DNA of 64,000 bases from Enterobacter sp. C2 (GTDB lineage Bacteria; Pseudomonadota; Gammaproteobacteria; Enterobacterales; Enterobacteriaceae): contig NZ_CP082269.1 in assembly GCF_019880405.1 (NCBI RefSeq), positions 248,001 to 312,000 of the forward strand, read 5' to 3'. Below the pieces are notes generated by a model. The model saw nothing but the letters and a program-made list of their open reading frames with translations. It did not search any database and was not told where the DNA came from. The first letter of the stretch is position 1. Every line of letters begins with the position of its first letter. A program made the translations under genes and the position numbers. This document shows, piece by piece, positions 1 through 8,915 of the stretch.

Positions 1-14
1 GGGGATTTCAGGTT

Positions 15-124
15 ATGAAACGGAACGCGAAAACGTTGAGCGCGGGTGCGATTGCACGGATAAGGGATTTGAGTTCTGTGTCTTTGAATGGCATGCCGAT
101 GGTTCGTCTTCGGTAGCTCAGTAA
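15..124 (+). pseudogene. livK: livK remnant: internal deletion of the leucine-specific binding protein gene
   Basis: The ATG at 15 opens with MKRNAKT and continues to about residue 14 like the signal peptide of LivK. From about position 59 the sequence instead matches the last codons of livK: reading from position 59 gives DKGFEFCVFEWHADGSS and then VAQ with a TAA at 122-124. The two parts are in different frames, so translation from 15 stops at 114-116 after 33 codons. An intact LivK has about 369 residues; roughly 330 codons are missing. It lies directly upstream of livH, the normal place for livK. The FCV where E. coli has FGV suggests further drift. LivHMGF could still be fed by LivJ, whose gene would lie left of the window. 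Confidence 0.85.
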
Positions 125-169
125 ATCTCAATCGTCCGTTTAGCCGGGCGAGTTTAGAAAGGTTACGTT

Positions 170-1096
170 ATGTCCGAGCAGTTTCTCTACTTCCTGCAGC
201 AGATGTTTAACGGCGTGACGCTGGGAAGCACCTATGCACTCATCGCCATCGGTTACACCATGGTCTACGGCATTATCGGCATGATCAACTTCGCCCACGG
301 CGAGGTCTACATGATCGGTAGCTATGTCTCCTTTATGATCATCGCCGCCCTGATGATGATGGGCATCGACAGCAGCTGGCTGCTGGTGGCCGCCGGATTC
401 GTTGGTGCGATTGTGATCGCCAGCGCCTATGGCTGGAGTATCGAACGGGTGGCCTATCGCCCGGTGCGTAATTCTAAACGTCTGATCGCGCTGATCTCCG
501 CCATCGGGATGTCCATCTTCCTGCAAAACTACGTCAGTCTGACCGAAGGGTCACGTGACGTGGCGCTGCCGAGCCTGTTCAACGGTCAGTGGACTATCGG
601 CAGCAGCGAGAACTTCGCCGCCTCGATCACCACCATGCAGCTGGTGATCTGGATCGTCACCTTCGTTGCCATGTTGGCGCTGACTCTGTTCATCCGCTAC
701 TCCCGCATGGGCCGCGCCTGCCGCGCCTGCGCGGAAGACTTGAAGATGGCCAGCCTGCTGGGGATTAACACCGACCGCGTTATCGCGCTCACCTTCGTGA
801 TCGGTGCGGCGATGGCCGCCGTGGCGGGCGTGCTGCTCGGCCAGTTCTACGGCGTAATTAACCCCTACATCGGCTTTATGGCCGGGATGAAGGCCTTTAC
901 CGCCGCGGTGCTGGGTGGGATCGGCAGTATTCCTGGCGCGATGATTGGCGGCCTGATCCTCGGCGTAGCTGAATCGCTCTCCTCCGCGTATCTGAGTACC
1001 GAGTATAAAGATGTGGTGTCGTTTGCGCTGCTGATCCTGGTGCTGTTGGTGATGCCAACCGGTATCCTGGGCCGCCCGGAGGTTGAAAAAGTATGA
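170..1096 (+). CDS. livH: Branched-chain amino acid ABC transporter permease LivH
   Basis: Inner-membrane permease of the LivHMGF high-affinity transporter for leucine, isoleucine and valine. The 308 residues match E. coli LivH almost throughout and have the same length. The hydrophobic N-terminal half includes the [18 protein letters not shown] segment (about residues 28-45), typical of the LivH/LivM permease family, and a late [13 protein letters not shown] loop. The ATG at 170 follows an AGAAAGG ribosome site. The stop overlaps the livM start as ATGA at 1093-1096, implying translational coupling. Its usual upstream partner livK is destroyed here, so promoter activity probably comes from the old livK promoter left of the window. 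Confidence 0.97.
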   Translation: MSEQFLYFLQQMFNGVTLGSTYALIAIGYTMVYGIIGMINFAHGEVYMIGSYVSFMIIAALMMMGIDSSWLLVAAGFVGAIVIASAYGWSIERVAYRPVRNSKRLIALISAIGMSIFLQNYVSLTEGSRDVALPSLFNGQWTIGSSENFAASITTMQLVIWIVTFVAMLALTLFIRYSRMGRACRACAEDLKMASLLGINTDRVIALTFVIGAAMAAVAGVLLGQFYGVINPYIGFMAGMKAFTAAVLGGIGSIPGAMIGGLILGVAESLSSAYLSTEYKDVVSFALLILVLLVMPTGILGRPEVEKV

Positions 1097-2370
1097 AACC
1101 GATGCATTTTGCAATGGCGCTGCTCTCCGCTGCGCTCTTCTTTGTGCTGGCCGGCGTCTTTATGGGCGTCCAGCTCAGCCTCGACGGCACTAAGCTGGTG
1201 GTCGGCAGCGCGGCGGATATCCGCTGGCAGTGGGTCTTTATCGGCACCGCCGTGGTCTTTCTGTTCCAGCTTCTGCGCCCACTGATGCAAAAAGGGCTGA
1301 AGAACGTCTCCGGGCCGAAGTTTATCCTGCCCGCCATTGACGGTTCGACGGTTAAGCAGAAGCTGTTCCTCGTTGCCCTGCTGGTCGCTGCCGTGGCGTG
1401 GCCGTTTGTGGTCTCACGCGGCACGGTGGATATCGCCACCCTGACCATGATCTACATTATCCTCGGTCTCGGGCTGAACGTGGTGGTCGGCCTCTCGGGT
1501 CTGCTGGTACTGGGCTACGGCGGCTTCTACGCCATCGGGGCCTATACCTTTGCCCTGCTGAACCACTATTACGGCCTCGGCTTCTGGACCTGCCTGCCGC
1601 TGGCGGGGCTGGTGTCCGCCGCGGCGGGCTTCCTGCTGGGCTTCCCGGTGCTGCGCCTGCGCGGTGACTATCTGGCGATCGTGACCCTCGGCTTTGGTGA
1701 GATCGTGCGTATTCTGCTGCTCAACAACACCGAAGTGACCGGTGGCCCGAACGGCATCAGCCAGATCCCGAAACCGACGCTGTTTGGCCTTGAGTTTAGC
1801 CGTACCGCGCGCGAAGGGGGCTGGGATACCTTCAGCAACTTCTTCGGCGTGAAGTACGATCCCAGCGACCGGGTCGTGTTCCTCTACCTGGTGGCCCTGC
1901 TGCTGGTGGTCTTTACCCTGTTCGTCATCAACCGCCTGCTGCGCATGCCGCTGGGCCGGGCGTGGGAAGCGCTGCGTGAGGATGAGATCGCCTGCCGCTC
2001 GCTGGGCCTCAATCCAACCCGCATCAAGCTGACTGCCTTTACCATCAGCGCCGGGTTTGCTGGCTTTGCCGGCACGCTGTTCGCCGCCCGTCAGGGCTTC
2101 GTCAGCCCGGAATCCTTTACCTTTGCCGAGTCCGCCTTTGTGCTGGCGATTGTGGTGCTGGGTGGGATGGGCTCGCAGTTCGCGGTTATCCTCGCAGCGA
2201 TCCTGCTGGTGGTCTCCCGTGAGCTGATGCGTGATTTCAATGAGTACAGCATGTTAATGCTGGGTGGTCTGATGGTACTGATGATGATTTGGCGTCCTGA
2301 AGGCTTGCTGCCAATGACCCGTCCGCAGTTGAAACTGAAAAGCGGACACGTGAAAGGAGAGCAGGCATGA
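1093..2370 (+). CDS. livM: Branched-chain amino acid ABC transporter permease LivM
   Basis: Second permease subunit of the LivHMGF transporter; it pairs with LivH to form the membrane channel. The 425 residues equal the E. coli LivM length. An N-terminal extension of about 90 residues precedes the conserved permease core. Family landmarks are visible: [24 protein letters not shown] near residues 122-145, [17 protein letters not shown] near 188-204, and a C-terminal LGGMGSQ loop. It overlaps livH by 4 bases and livG by 4 bases (ATGA at 2367-2370), so the cluster is a tightly coupled operon. Confidence 0.97.
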   Translation: MKPMHFAMALLSAALFFVLAGVFMGVQLSLDGTKLVVGSAADIRWQWVFIGTAVVFLFQLLRPLMQKGLKNVSGPKFILPAIDGSTVKQKLFLVALLVAAVAWPFVVSRGTVDIATLTMIYIILGLGLNVVVGLSGLLVLGYGGFYAIGAYTFALLNHYYGLGFWTCLPLAGLVSAAAGFLLGFPVLRLRGDYLAIVTLGFGEIVRILLLNNTEVTGGPNGISQIPKPTLFGLEFSRTAREGGWDTFSNFFGVKYDPSDRVVFLYLVALLLVVFTLFVINRLLRMPLGRAWEALREDEIACRSLGLNPTRIKLTAFTISAGFAGFAGTLFAARQGFVSPESFTFAESAFVLAIVVLGGMGSQFAVILAAILLVVSRELMRDFNEYSMLMLGGLMVLMMIWRPEGLLPMTRPQLKLKSGHVKGEQA

Positions 2371-3134
2371 GTGAGCCATTACTGTCCGTTAACGGCCTGA
2401 TGATGCGCTTCGGCGGGCTGCTGGCGGTAAACAACGTCGCGCTGGATCTGCATCCGCAGGAGATTGTCTCCCTGATTGGGCCAAACGGCGCGGGCAAAAC
2501 CACGGTCTTCAACTGCCTGACCGGCTTCTATAAGCCCACCGGCGGCACCATCATGCTGCGTGACCAGCACCTGGAAGGGCTGCCGGGGCAGCAGATTGCC
2601 CGCATGGGCGTGGTGCGTACCTTCCAGCACGTGCGTCTGTTCCGGGAGATGACGGTGATTGAGAACCTGCTGGTGGCCCAGCATCAGCAGCTCAAGACCG
2701 GCCTCTTCTCTGGCCTGCTGAAAACGCCTGCTTTCCGCCGCGCCCAGAGTGAAGCGCTGGATCGCGCTGCGACCTGGCTGGACCGCATCGGCCTGCTGGC
2801 GCACGCTAACCGTCAGGCCAGCAACCTGGCCTACGGCGACCAGCGTCGTCTGGAGATCGCCCGCTGCATGGTGACCCAGCCGGAGATCCTGATGCTGGAC
2901 GAGCCAGCGGCCGGGCTGAACCCGAAAGAGACCAAAGAGCTGGACGAGCTGATCGTGGAGCTGCGTAACCATCACAACACCACTATTCTGCTGATTGAGC
3001 ACGATATGAAGCTGGTGATGGGTATCTCCGACCGTATCTACGTGGTAAACCAGGGCACGCCGCTGGCAAACGGCACGCCGGAGCAGATTCGTAACAACCC
3101 GGACGTGATCCGCGCCTATTTAGGTGAAGCATAA
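2367..3134 (+). CDS. livG: Branched-chain amino acid ABC transporter ATP-binding protein LivG
   Basis: One of the two cytoplasmic ATPases that power LivHM. The Walker A motif GPNGAGKT lies at residues 38-45. The Walker B segment is ILMLDEP followed by AAGLNPKE, and the switch histidine is in LLIEHD. The signature region reads [13 protein letters not shown], the degenerate form usual for LivG. Length is 255 residues, as in E. coli. The start overlaps the livM stop, and AAAGGAGAG just upstream is a strong ribosome site. The ORF ends at 3134, immediately before livF. Confidence 0.97.
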   Translation: MSEPLLSVNGLMMRFGGLLAVNNVALDLHPQEIVSLIGPNGAGKTTVFNCLTGFYKPTGGTIMLRDQHLEGLPGQQIARMGVVRTFQHVRLFREMTVIENLLVAQHQQLKTGLFSGLLKTPAFRRAQSEALDRAATWLDRIGLLAHANRQASNLAYGDQRRLEIARCMVTQPEILMLDEPAAGLNPKETKELDELIVELRNHHNTTILLIEHDMKLVMGISDRIYVVNQGTPLANGTPEQIRNNPDVIRAYLGEA

Positions 3135-3151
3135 TGGGGGCGAGGCCTAAG

Positions 3152-3865
3152 ATGGAAAACGTGATGTTATCTTTTGACCAGGTGAGTGCCCACTATGGCA
3201 AAATCCAGGCGCTGCACGACGTCAGCCTGCATATCAACCAGGGTGAAATCGTCACCCTGATCGGAGCCAACGGCGCGGGTAAGACCACGCTGCTCGGCAC
3301 CCTGTGCGGCGATCCGCGCGCCAGCAGCGGGCGCATTGTCTTTGATGGTAAAGACATTACCGACTGGCAGACGGCGAAAATCATGCGTGAAGCGGTGGCG
3401 ATTGTCCCGGAAGGGCGTCGCGTCTTCTCGCGCATGACGGTAGAAGAGAACCTGGCGATGGGCGGCTTCTTTGCCGATCGCGACCAGTTCCATACCCGCC
3501 TCAAGTGGGTTTATGAGCTGTTCCCGCGCCTGCACGAGCGCCGTATTCAGCGGGCTGGGACCATGTCCGGCGGCGAGCAGCAGATGCTGGCCATCGGTCG
3601 GGCACTGATGAGCCAGCCGCGTCTGCTGCTGCTCGACGAGCCCTCTCTTGGGCTTGCGCCGATCATTATCCAGCAGATCTTTGACACCATCGAGCAGCTG
3701 CGCAAAGAGGGGATGACCATCTTCCTCGTGGAGCAGAACGCCAACCAGGCGCTGAAGCTCGCCGATCGCGGCTACGTGCTGGAGAACGGTCGCGTGGTGC
3801 TGTCCGATACCGGCGACGCGCTGCTGGCCAACGAAGCGGTGCGCAGCGCCTACCTCGGCGGCTAA
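3152..3865 (+). CDS. livF: Branched-chain amino acid ABC transporter ATP-binding protein LivF
   Basis: Second ATPase of the LivHMGF transporter. The Walker A motif GANGAGKT is at residues 38-45, the signature MSGGEQQMLAIGRAL follows, then LLLLDEPSLGLAP and the switch histidine replaced by the family form FLVEQN. The start chosen is the ATG at 3152 (MENVMLSFD), which gives the usual 237 residues and lies after a GGGGGCGAGG ribosome site. An in-frame ATG at 3134 would overlap the livG stop but adds six residues not seen in E. coli LivF. It is the last gene of the liv operon. Confidence 0.96.
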   Translation: MENVMLSFDQVSAHYGKIQALHDVSLHINQGEIVTLIGANGAGKTTLLGTLCGDPRASSGRIVFDGKDITDWQTAKIMREAVAIVPEGRRVFSRMTVEENLAMGGFFADRDQFHTRLKWVYELFPRLHERRIQRAGTMSGGEQQMLAIGRALMSQPRLLLLDEPSLGLAPIIIQQIFDTIEQLRKEGMTIFLVEQNANQALKLADRGYVLENGRVVLSDTGDALLANEAVRSAYLGG

Positions 3866-3874
3866 GTAAGTTCC

Positions 3875-3911
3875 TTTCCAGGCCCAGCGACAAGCTTGCC
3901 GGGCCTGGAAA
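3875..3911 (+). terminator. Hairpin after livF, probable terminator
   Basis: An 11-base perfect inverted repeat, TTTCCAGGCCC at 3875-3885 and GGGCCTGGAAA at 3901-3911, has a 15-base loop and begins 9 bases after the livF stop. The sequence after it is not T-rich, so it may be a weak terminator or an mRNA-protecting stem. It separates liv from the toxin-antitoxin pair. Confidence 0.5.
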
Positions 3912-3922
3912 TGCTCACGCTT

Positions 3923-3944
3923 CTGTACGGGTTAGTTGTACAAT
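3923..3944 (+). promoter_or_regulatory. Probable promoter and autoregulatory operator of the phd-doc pair
   Basis: The palindrome TTGTACAA (3936-3943) follows a half-matching CTGTACGG (3923-3930), with the TGTAC cores 13 bases apart. TGTACA is the core recognised by YefM-type antitoxins. The hexamer TACAAT (3939-3944), which overlaps the palindrome, is a good -10 candidate, so repressor binding would block RNA polymerase. No clear -35 was found. The operator assignment is inference from motif and position. Confidence 0.5.
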
Positions 3945-3969
3945 AAACGCGTACTTAAGAGGAGGCGCT

Positions 3970-4191
3970 ATGCGTACAATGAGCTACAGTGAAGTCCGAC
4001 AAAATCTTGCAGCGGCGCTGGATTCGGCAGCGGCTGGCACACCGGTAACCATTACGCGTCGCGGGCACAAGCCAGCGGTGATCATCAGCACTGAAGAGTT
4101 TGAACGTTACCAGGCGGCAAAGCTGGATGCGGAATTTAACGCCATCATGAGCGTACATGGCAACGAAATCAGGGAACTGGCCGATAAATGA
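3970..4191 (+). CDS. Antitoxin of the Phd/YefM family (Phd-like)
   Basis: Predicted antitoxin that neutralises the Doc-like toxin encoded next to it and represses the operon. The 73-residue length is that of phage P1 Phd. The N-terminal DNA-binding fold has RTMSYSEVRQNLAAAL (residues 2-17) and the TITRRGHKPAVIIS core (about 27-40), the hallmark of Phd proteins. The C-terminal part AAKLDAEFNAI resembles the toxin-binding helix of P1 Phd. A strong GAGGAGG ribosome site at 3959-3965 supports the ATG at 3970. The stop TGA overlaps the toxin ATG (4188-4191), giving coupled translation. No counterpart lies at this site in E. coli K-12, so it is an acquired module. Confidence 0.9.
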   Translation: MRTMSYSEVRQNLAAALDSAAAGTPVTITRRGHKPAVIISTEEFERYQAAKLDAEFNAIMSVHGNEIRELADK

Positions 4192-4556
4192 CGCTTCAGT
4201 TCATCTCAGCAGAAGAGATTATACGTTTTCACGATAAGCTTCTGAGCGTAACGCCAGGCGTAGCGGGCATGCCCGACCCGGGGCGAGCTGAAGCCTTGCT
4301 GTATCGCGTCTTAAACAAACATGAATACGAAGGGATATCCGATATCTGGACCCTCGCCGCGATGCACCTGCTTGCCATCTCCCGTGGACATATCTTTAAC
4401 GATGGTAATAAACGCACGGCCCTGTTCATCACGCTGCTATTCCTTAAGCGTAACGGCATCTCGCTGCCAGCTAATGCCAATTACGTCGATCTAACGGTGG
4501 CCGCGGCTGCGGGTCAGCTGTCGCTTGAGGAGATCGCCCTCCGTCTGCGCGGGTAA
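4188..4556 (+). CDS. Doc-family (Fic fold) toxin
   Basis: Predicted toxin of a type II toxin-antitoxin pair. P1 Doc is a kinase that phosphorylates elongation factor Tu and stops translation. The 122 residues align with P1 Doc from the N-terminal [11 protein letters not shown] through [11 protein letters not shown] (residues 27-37). The catalytic loop HIFNDGNKR is at residues 68-76, with His68, Phe70, Asp72, Asn74, Lys75 and Arg76 all present. The lysine in the loop marks Doc rather than AMP-transferring Fic enzymes. P1 Doc has Ala where this protein has Gly73. The start overlaps the antitoxin stop, the usual order being antitoxin first. All key residues are intact, so the toxin is probably functional. 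Confidence 0.9.
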   Translation: MTLQFISAEEIIRFHDKLLSVTPGVAGMPDPGRAEALLYRVLNKHEYEGISDIWTLAAMHLLAISRGHIFNDGNKRTALFITLLFLKRNGISLPANANYVDLTVAAAAGQLSLEEIALRLRG

Positions 4557-4607
4557 GTTGTACCCGCCATCGTACCGTCACCGTTTCATCATCCCTCTGC
4601 CGCCTCC

Positions 4608-4648
4608 CTGTCATACTTTTGTAAACAAACGGTTATTTTTCTGTCATT
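4608..4648 (+). promoter_or_regulatory. PhoB box array upstream of ugpB
   Basis: CTGTCAT at 4608 and again at 4641 are exactly 33 bases, or three 11-base PhoB repeats, apart. The two intervening phased units are TTGTAAA (4619) and CGGTTAT (4630), both partial matches to the PhoB heptamer. A further GTGTCAT follows at 4654, out of phase. This arrangement fits PhoB-P activation under phosphate starvation, as established for ugp in E. coli. Confidence 0.8.
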
Positions 4649-4722
4649 TGAGCGTGTCATGTTACTTCGCGAGCACGAAAAGCGTGATATCGCGCATCCG
4701 GCACAACAAGAGAGATAACCGA

Positions 4723-6039
4723 ATGACATCGTTACGACATACAGCTTTAGGATTAGCGTTAGGTCTGGCGTTTGCAGGTCAGGCTATGGCAGTGACCACC
4801 ATTCCGTTCTGGCATTCGATGGAAGGGCAGCTGGGTAAAGAGGTGGACTCCCTGGCGCAGCGTTTTAATGATACCCATCCAGATTACAAAATTGTGCCGG
4901 TCTACAAAGGCAACTACGAGCAGAGCCTGAGTGCCGGGATTGCCGCCTTCCGTACCGGTAACGCCCCTGCCATTTTACAGGTCTATGAAGTCGGCACCGC
5001 GACCATGATGGCCTCGAAAGCCATTAAGCCGGTGTATGAAGTGTTCAGCGATGCGGGTATCAAGTTTGACGAGTCACAGTTTGTGCCAACCGTCTCCGGC
5101 TACTATACCGATGCGAAATCCGGCCATCTGCTCTCCCAGCCGTTTAACAGCTCTACTCCGGTGCTCTACTACAACAAAGACGCCTTCAAAAAAGCAGGCT
5201 TAGATCCAGAGCAGCCGCCGAAAACCTGGCAGGATCTCGCTGCCTACACCGCGAAGCTGAAAGCAGCCGGCATGAAGTGCGGCTACGCCAGCGGCTGGCA
5301 GGGCTGGATCCAGATCGAAAACTTCAGCGCCTGGCACGGTCTGCCGGTCGCCACTAAAAACAACGGCTTTGACGGCACCGACGCGGTGCTGGAGTTCAAC
5401 AAGCCGGAGCAGGTTAAGCACATTGCGCTGCTGGCCGATCTCAACAAGAAGGGCGACTTCAGCTACTTCGGGCGCAAGGATGAGTCCACCGAGAAGTTCT
5501 ATAACGGCGACTGCGCGATCACTACCGCCTCGTCTGGTTCGCTGGCGGATATTCGCCAGTACGCCAAATTTAACTACGGCGTGGGCATGATGCCGTACGA
5601 CGCCGACGTGAAGGGCGCGCCGCAGAACGCCATCATCGGCGGGGCCAGCCTGTGGGTCATGCAGGGCAAAGATAAACCGACCTATACCGGCGTTGCCCAG
5701 TTCCTGGAGTTCCTGGCGAAGCCGGAAAATGCGGCCGAGTGGCACCAGAAGACCGGCTACCTGCCGATCACCACCGCTGCTTACGATCTGACTCGTGAGC
5801 AGGGCTTCTATGACAAGAACCCAGGCGCGGATATCGCGACTCGCCAGATGCTGAACAAGCCGCCGTTGCCGTTCACCAAAGGGCTGCGCCTCGGCAACAT
5901 GCCGCAGATCCGCACCATCGTGGATGAAGAGCTGGAGTCGGTCTGGACCGGCAAGAAAACCCCGCAGCAGGCGCTGGACAGCGCGGTAGAGCGTGGTAAC
6001 CAACTGCTGCGCCGCTTTGAGCAGTCCACCAAATCATAA
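4723..6039 (+). CDS. ugpB: sn-Glycerol-3-phosphate-binding periplasmic protein UgpB
   Basis: Periplasmic receptor that binds sn-glycerol-3-phosphate and glycerophosphocholine for the UgpAEC transporter. The start is the ATG at 4723, which gives 438 residues, the E. coli length; the open frame extends further upstream but without homology. A signal peptide runs from [17 protein letters not shown] to a GQAMA/VTT cleavage site near residue 23. The mature protein begins [18 protein letters not shown], typical of this solute-binding family. It is the first gene of ugpBAECQ, behind a Pho box array. A REP element separates it from ugpA, which may help keep binding protein more abundant than permease. 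Confidence 0.97.
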   Translation: MTSLRHTALGLALGLAFAGQAMAVTTIPFWHSMEGQLGKEVDSLAQRFNDTHPDYKIVPVYKGNYEQSLSAGIAAFRTGNAPAILQVYEVGTATMMASKAIKPVYEVFSDAGIKFDESQFVPTVSGYYTDAKSGHLLSQPFNSSTPVLYYNKDAFKKAGLDPEQPPKTWQDLAAYTAKLKAAGMKCGYASGWQGWIQIENFSAWHGLPVATKNNGFDGTDAVLEFNKPEQVKHIALLADLNKKGDFSYFGRKDESTEKFYNGDCAITTASSGSLADIRQYAKFNYGVGMMPYDADVKGAPQNAIIGGASLWVMQGKDKPTYTGVAQFLEFLAKPENAAEWHQKTGYLPITTAAYDLTREQGFYDKNPGADIATRQMLNKPPLPFTKGLRLGNMPQIRTIVDEELESVWTGKKTPQQALDSAVERGNQLLRRFEQSTKS

Positions 6040-6054
6040 ACGTTGCAGCAATCC

Positions 6055-6087
6055 GTAGGCCGGGTCAGGCGTAGCCGCCACCCGGCG
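6055..6087. repeat. REP palindrome between ugpB and ugpA
   Basis: The GTAGGCCGGGT and ACCCGGC arms form an imperfect palindrome of the enterobacterial REP type. It lies inside the operon, 15 bases after the ugpB stop. It may stabilise the ugpB mRNA 3' end. Confidence 0.8.
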
Positions 6088-6110
6088 TTTTCTCAGGAAT
6101 AAAACGCCCT

Positions 6111-6998
6111 ATGTCATCATCCCGTCCGGTATTCCGCTCGCGCTGGCTTCCCTATGCGCTGGTCGCGCCGCAGCTGATTATTACCGTTATCTTTTTTATC
6201 TGGCCCGCGGGTGAAGCGCTATGGTACTCGGTGCAGAGCGTCGATCCGTTCGGTCTCTCCAGCCAGTTCGTTGGGCTGGACAACTTTATGGCGCTGCTGC
6301 ATGACAGCTACTATCTGGACTCCTTCTGGACCACGATAAAGTTCAGCGCGCTGGTGACCTTTTCTGGCCTGCTGGCCTCGCTCTTTTTTGCCGCGCTGGT
6401 AGATTACGTGGTGCGCGGCAGCCGCTTTTATCAGACGCTGATGCTGCTGCCCTACGCCGTGGCACCCGCCATCGCCGCCGTGCTGTGGATCTTTCTCTTC
6501 AACCCGGGGCGCGGGCTGATTACCCACGCGCTGGAGCAGATTGGCTATAGCTGGAACCATGCCCAGAACAGCGGCCAGGCGATGTTTCTGGTGGTCTTCG
6601 CCTCGGTGTGGAAGCAGATCAGCTACAACTTTCTCTTCTTCTTCGCCGCGCTACAGTCAATTCCCCGCTCGCTGGTGGAGGCCGCCGCCATTGACGGTGC
6701 CGGACCGGTGCGTCGCTTCTTCCAGCTCTCGCTGCCGCTGATCGCCCCCGTCAGCTTCTTTCTGCTGGTGGTCAACCTGGTGTATGCCTTCTTCGACACC
6801 TTCCCGGTGATCGATGCCGCGACCGCCGGTGGACCGGTGCAGGCCACTACCACGCTGATCTACAAGATCTACCGGGAAGGCTTTGCCGGGCTGGATCTCT
6901 CTGCTTCTGCCGCCCAGTCGGTGGTGCTGATGCTGCTGGTGATCGCCCTGACGGTGGTCCAGTTCCGCTACGTTGAGAGTAAGGTGCGCTACCAATGA
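6111..6998 (+). CDS. ugpA: sn-Glycerol-3-phosphate ABC transporter permease UgpA
   Basis: Inner-membrane permease subunit of the Ugp importer. It has 295 residues, as in E. coli, with about six membrane segments (first near residues 13-33). The MalF/UgpA-type EAA loop reads [20 protein letters not shown] at about residues 190-209 and contacts the ATPase UgpC. The gene follows ugpB after a 71-base gap holding a REP element and overlaps ugpE by 4 bases (ATGA, 6995-6998). Confidence 0.97.
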   Translation: MSSSRPVFRSRWLPYALVAPQLIITVIFFIWPAGEALWYSVQSVDPFGLSSQFVGLDNFMALLHDSYYLDSFWTTIKFSALVTFSGLLASLFFAALVDYVVRGSRFYQTLMLLPYAVAPAIAAVLWIFLFNPGRGLITHALEQIGYSWNHAQNSGQAMFLVVFASVWKQISYNFLFFFAALQSIPRSLVEAAAIDGAGPVRRFFQLSLPLIAPVSFFLLVVNLVYAFFDTFPVIDAATAGGPVQATTTLIYKIYREGFAGLDLSASAAQSVVLMLLVIALTVVQFRYVESKVRYQ

Positions 6999-7840
6999 TT
7001 GAAAACCGACGCGGGCTGACCCTCTTCAGCCATGTGATGCTGATCCTCGGCATCGCCGCCATTCTCTTCCCGCTCTACGTCGCTTTTGTGGCAGCCACCC
7101 TGGACAACCAGGCGGTATTCGAGACGCCGATGACGCTGATCCCCGGCAGCCATCTGCTGGATAACCTAAAGACCATCTGGTTACAGGGCGTGGGAGCCAA
7201 CAGCGCACCGTTTTGGCTGCTGCTGCTCAACAGCTTCATCATGGCTTTTAGCATTACAGTAGGGAAGATTGCGGTCTCGATGCTCTCTGCTTTTGCCATC
7301 GTCTGGTTCCGCTTCCCGCTGCGCAATCTCTTCTTCTGGATGATCTTTATCACCCTGATGCTGCCGGTGGAGGTGCGTATCTTCCCGACGGTTGAGGTGA
7401 TCGCCAACCTGAAGATGCTCGACAGCTACACCGGCCTGACGCTGCCCCTGATGGCCTCGGCCACCGCGACTTTCCTCTTTCGTCAGTTCTTTATGACCCT
7501 GCCGGACGAGCTGATCGAAGCCGCGCGCATTGACGGCGCATCGCCGATGCGCTTTTTCCGCGACATCGTGCTGCCGCTGTCGAAAACCAACCTTGCGGCG
7601 CTGTTTGTCATCACCTTTATCTACGGCTGGAATCAGTACCTGTGGCCGCTGCTGATCGTCAGCGACGTCAACCTGGGCACTGCCGTGGCGGGAATTAAAG
7701 GGATGATTGCTACCGGGGAGGGCACTACCCAGTGGAACCAGGTGATGGCGGCGATGCTGCTGACCCTGATTCCCCCCGTCGTTATCGTATTAGCCATGCA
7801 GCGTGCCTTTGTGCGTGGCTTAGTAGACAGTGAGAAATAA
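6995..7840 (+). CDS. ugpE: sn-Glycerol-3-phosphate ABC transporter permease UgpE
   Basis: Second permease of the Ugp importer, of the MalG type. Its 281 residues equal the E. coli length. The EAA loop is [20 protein letters not shown] at about residues 173-192, and six membrane segments are evident. The start overlaps the ugpA stop, and ugpC begins one base after the ugpE stop, so ugpA, E and C are translationally linked. Confidence 0.97.
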   Translation: MIENRRGLTLFSHVMLILGIAAILFPLYVAFVAATLDNQAVFETPMTLIPGSHLLDNLKTIWLQGVGANSAPFWLLLLNSFIMAFSITVGKIAVSMLSAFAIVWFRFPLRNLFFWMIFITLMLPVEVRIFPTVEVIANLKMLDSYTGLTLPLMASATATFLFRQFFMTLPDELIEAARIDGASPMRFFRDIVLPLSKTNLAALFVITFIYGWNQYLWPLLIVSDVNLGTAVAGIKGMIATGEGTTQWNQVMAAMLLTLIPPVVIVLAMQRAFVRGLVDSEK

Positions 7841-7841
7841 G

Positions 7842-8915
7842 ATGTCAGGACTCAAACTACAGGCAGTAAGCAAAAGCTGGGACGGCGGCAAGACCCAGGT
7901 GATCCAACCCCTGACCCTGGACGTGTCGGATGGCGAATTTATCGTGATGGTCGGCCCCTCTGGCTGCGGCAAGTCGACTCTGCTGCGAATGGTGGCCGGG
8001 CTGGAACGGGTTACCAGCGGCGACGTCTGGATCGACCGCCAGCGGGTAACCGAGATGGAGCCGAAGGAGCGCGGCATCGCCATGGTATTCCAGAACTATG
8101 CCCTCTATCCGCACATGAGCGTGGAAGAGAACATGGCGTGGGGATTAAAAATTCGCGGCATGGGTAAAGCGCACATCGCCGAGCGGGTCAAAGAGGCAGC
8201 GCGTATTCTGGAGCTGGATAGCCTGCTGAAACGTCGCCCGCGCGAGCTTTCCGGCGGCCAGCGTCAGCGCGTGGCGATGGGCCGGGCCATTGTCCGCGAT
8301 CCCGCTGTCTTTCTGTTTGATGAGCCGCTCTCCAACCTCGACGCCAAGCTGCGCGTGCAGATGCGTCTCGAACTCCAGCAGCTGCACCGCCGCCTGAAGA
8401 CCACTTCGCTCTACGTCACCCACGATCAGGTAGAGGCCATGACCCTGGCGCAGCGGGTGATGGTGATGAATAAGGGCGTGGCGGAGCAGATCGGCACGCC
8501 GGTAGAAGTGTATGAGAAACCGGCCAGCCGCTTTGTGGCGAGCTTTATCGGCAGCCCGGCGATGAACCTGCTGGATGGGCGCATCAGCACCGCCGGGGAT
8601 CACTTTGAGCTGGAGAGCGGTATGGCTCTGCCCATCAACTGGTACTACCGGGGCTACGCCGGGCGCAAGATGACGCTGGGTATCCGCCCGGAGCATATTA
8701 CGCTAAGCTCACAATCCGCAGGCGGTATTCCGCTGGTAATAGATACCCTGGAGATGCTGGGGGCCGATAACCTGGCCCACGGCCGCTGGGGCGAGCAGAA
8801 GCTGGTGGTGCGGTTGCCGCATCACGATCGCCCGACACCGGGCAGCACGCTGTGGCTGAACATGCCCGAGAGCCACCTGCACCTTTTTGATGGCGAAACA
8901 GGACAACGTTTATGA
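7842..8915 (+). CDS. ugpC: sn-Glycerol-3-phosphate ABC transporter ATP-binding protein UgpC
   Basis: ATPase of the Ugp importer, of the MalK family. Walker A GPSGCGKS is at residues 38-45, the signature [14 protein letters not shown] near 135, Walker [17 protein letters not shown] follows, and the switch histidine is in VTHDQ. A C-terminal TOBE-type domain (about 240-357) includes GIRPEHI and is where related ATPases are regulated. The ATG at 7842 (MSGLKLQ) is preferred over 7830 because it gives 357 residues, close to the E. coli 356. It overlaps ugpQ by 4 bases. Confidence 0.97.
   Translation: MSGLKLQAVSKSWDGGKTQVIQPLTLDVSDGEFIVMVGPSGCGKSTLLRMVAGLERVTSGDVWIDRQRVTEMEPKERGIAMVFQNYALYPHMSVEENMAWGLKIRGMGKAHIAERVKEAARILELDSLLKRRPRELSGGQRQRVAMGRAIVRDPAVFLFDEPLSNLDAKLRVQMRLELQQLHRRLKTTSLYVTHDQVEAMTLAQRVMVMNKGVAEQIGTPVEVYEKPASRFVASFIGSPAMNLLDGRISTAGDHFELESGMALPINWYYRGYAGRKMTLGIRPEHITLSSQSAGGIPLVIDTLEMLGADNLAHGRWGEQKLVVRLPHHDRPTPGSTLWLNMPESHLHLFDGETGQRL

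Noticed and set aside
3134-3151. Six-residue longer LivF from the ATG overlapping the livG stop
   Set aside because: The strong ribosome site and homology both point to the ATG at 3152.
4525-4722. N-terminal extension of ugpB from an upstream ATG
   Set aside because: It overlaps the end of the toxin gene and runs through the Pho box, and it lacks homology; the signal peptide starts at 4723.
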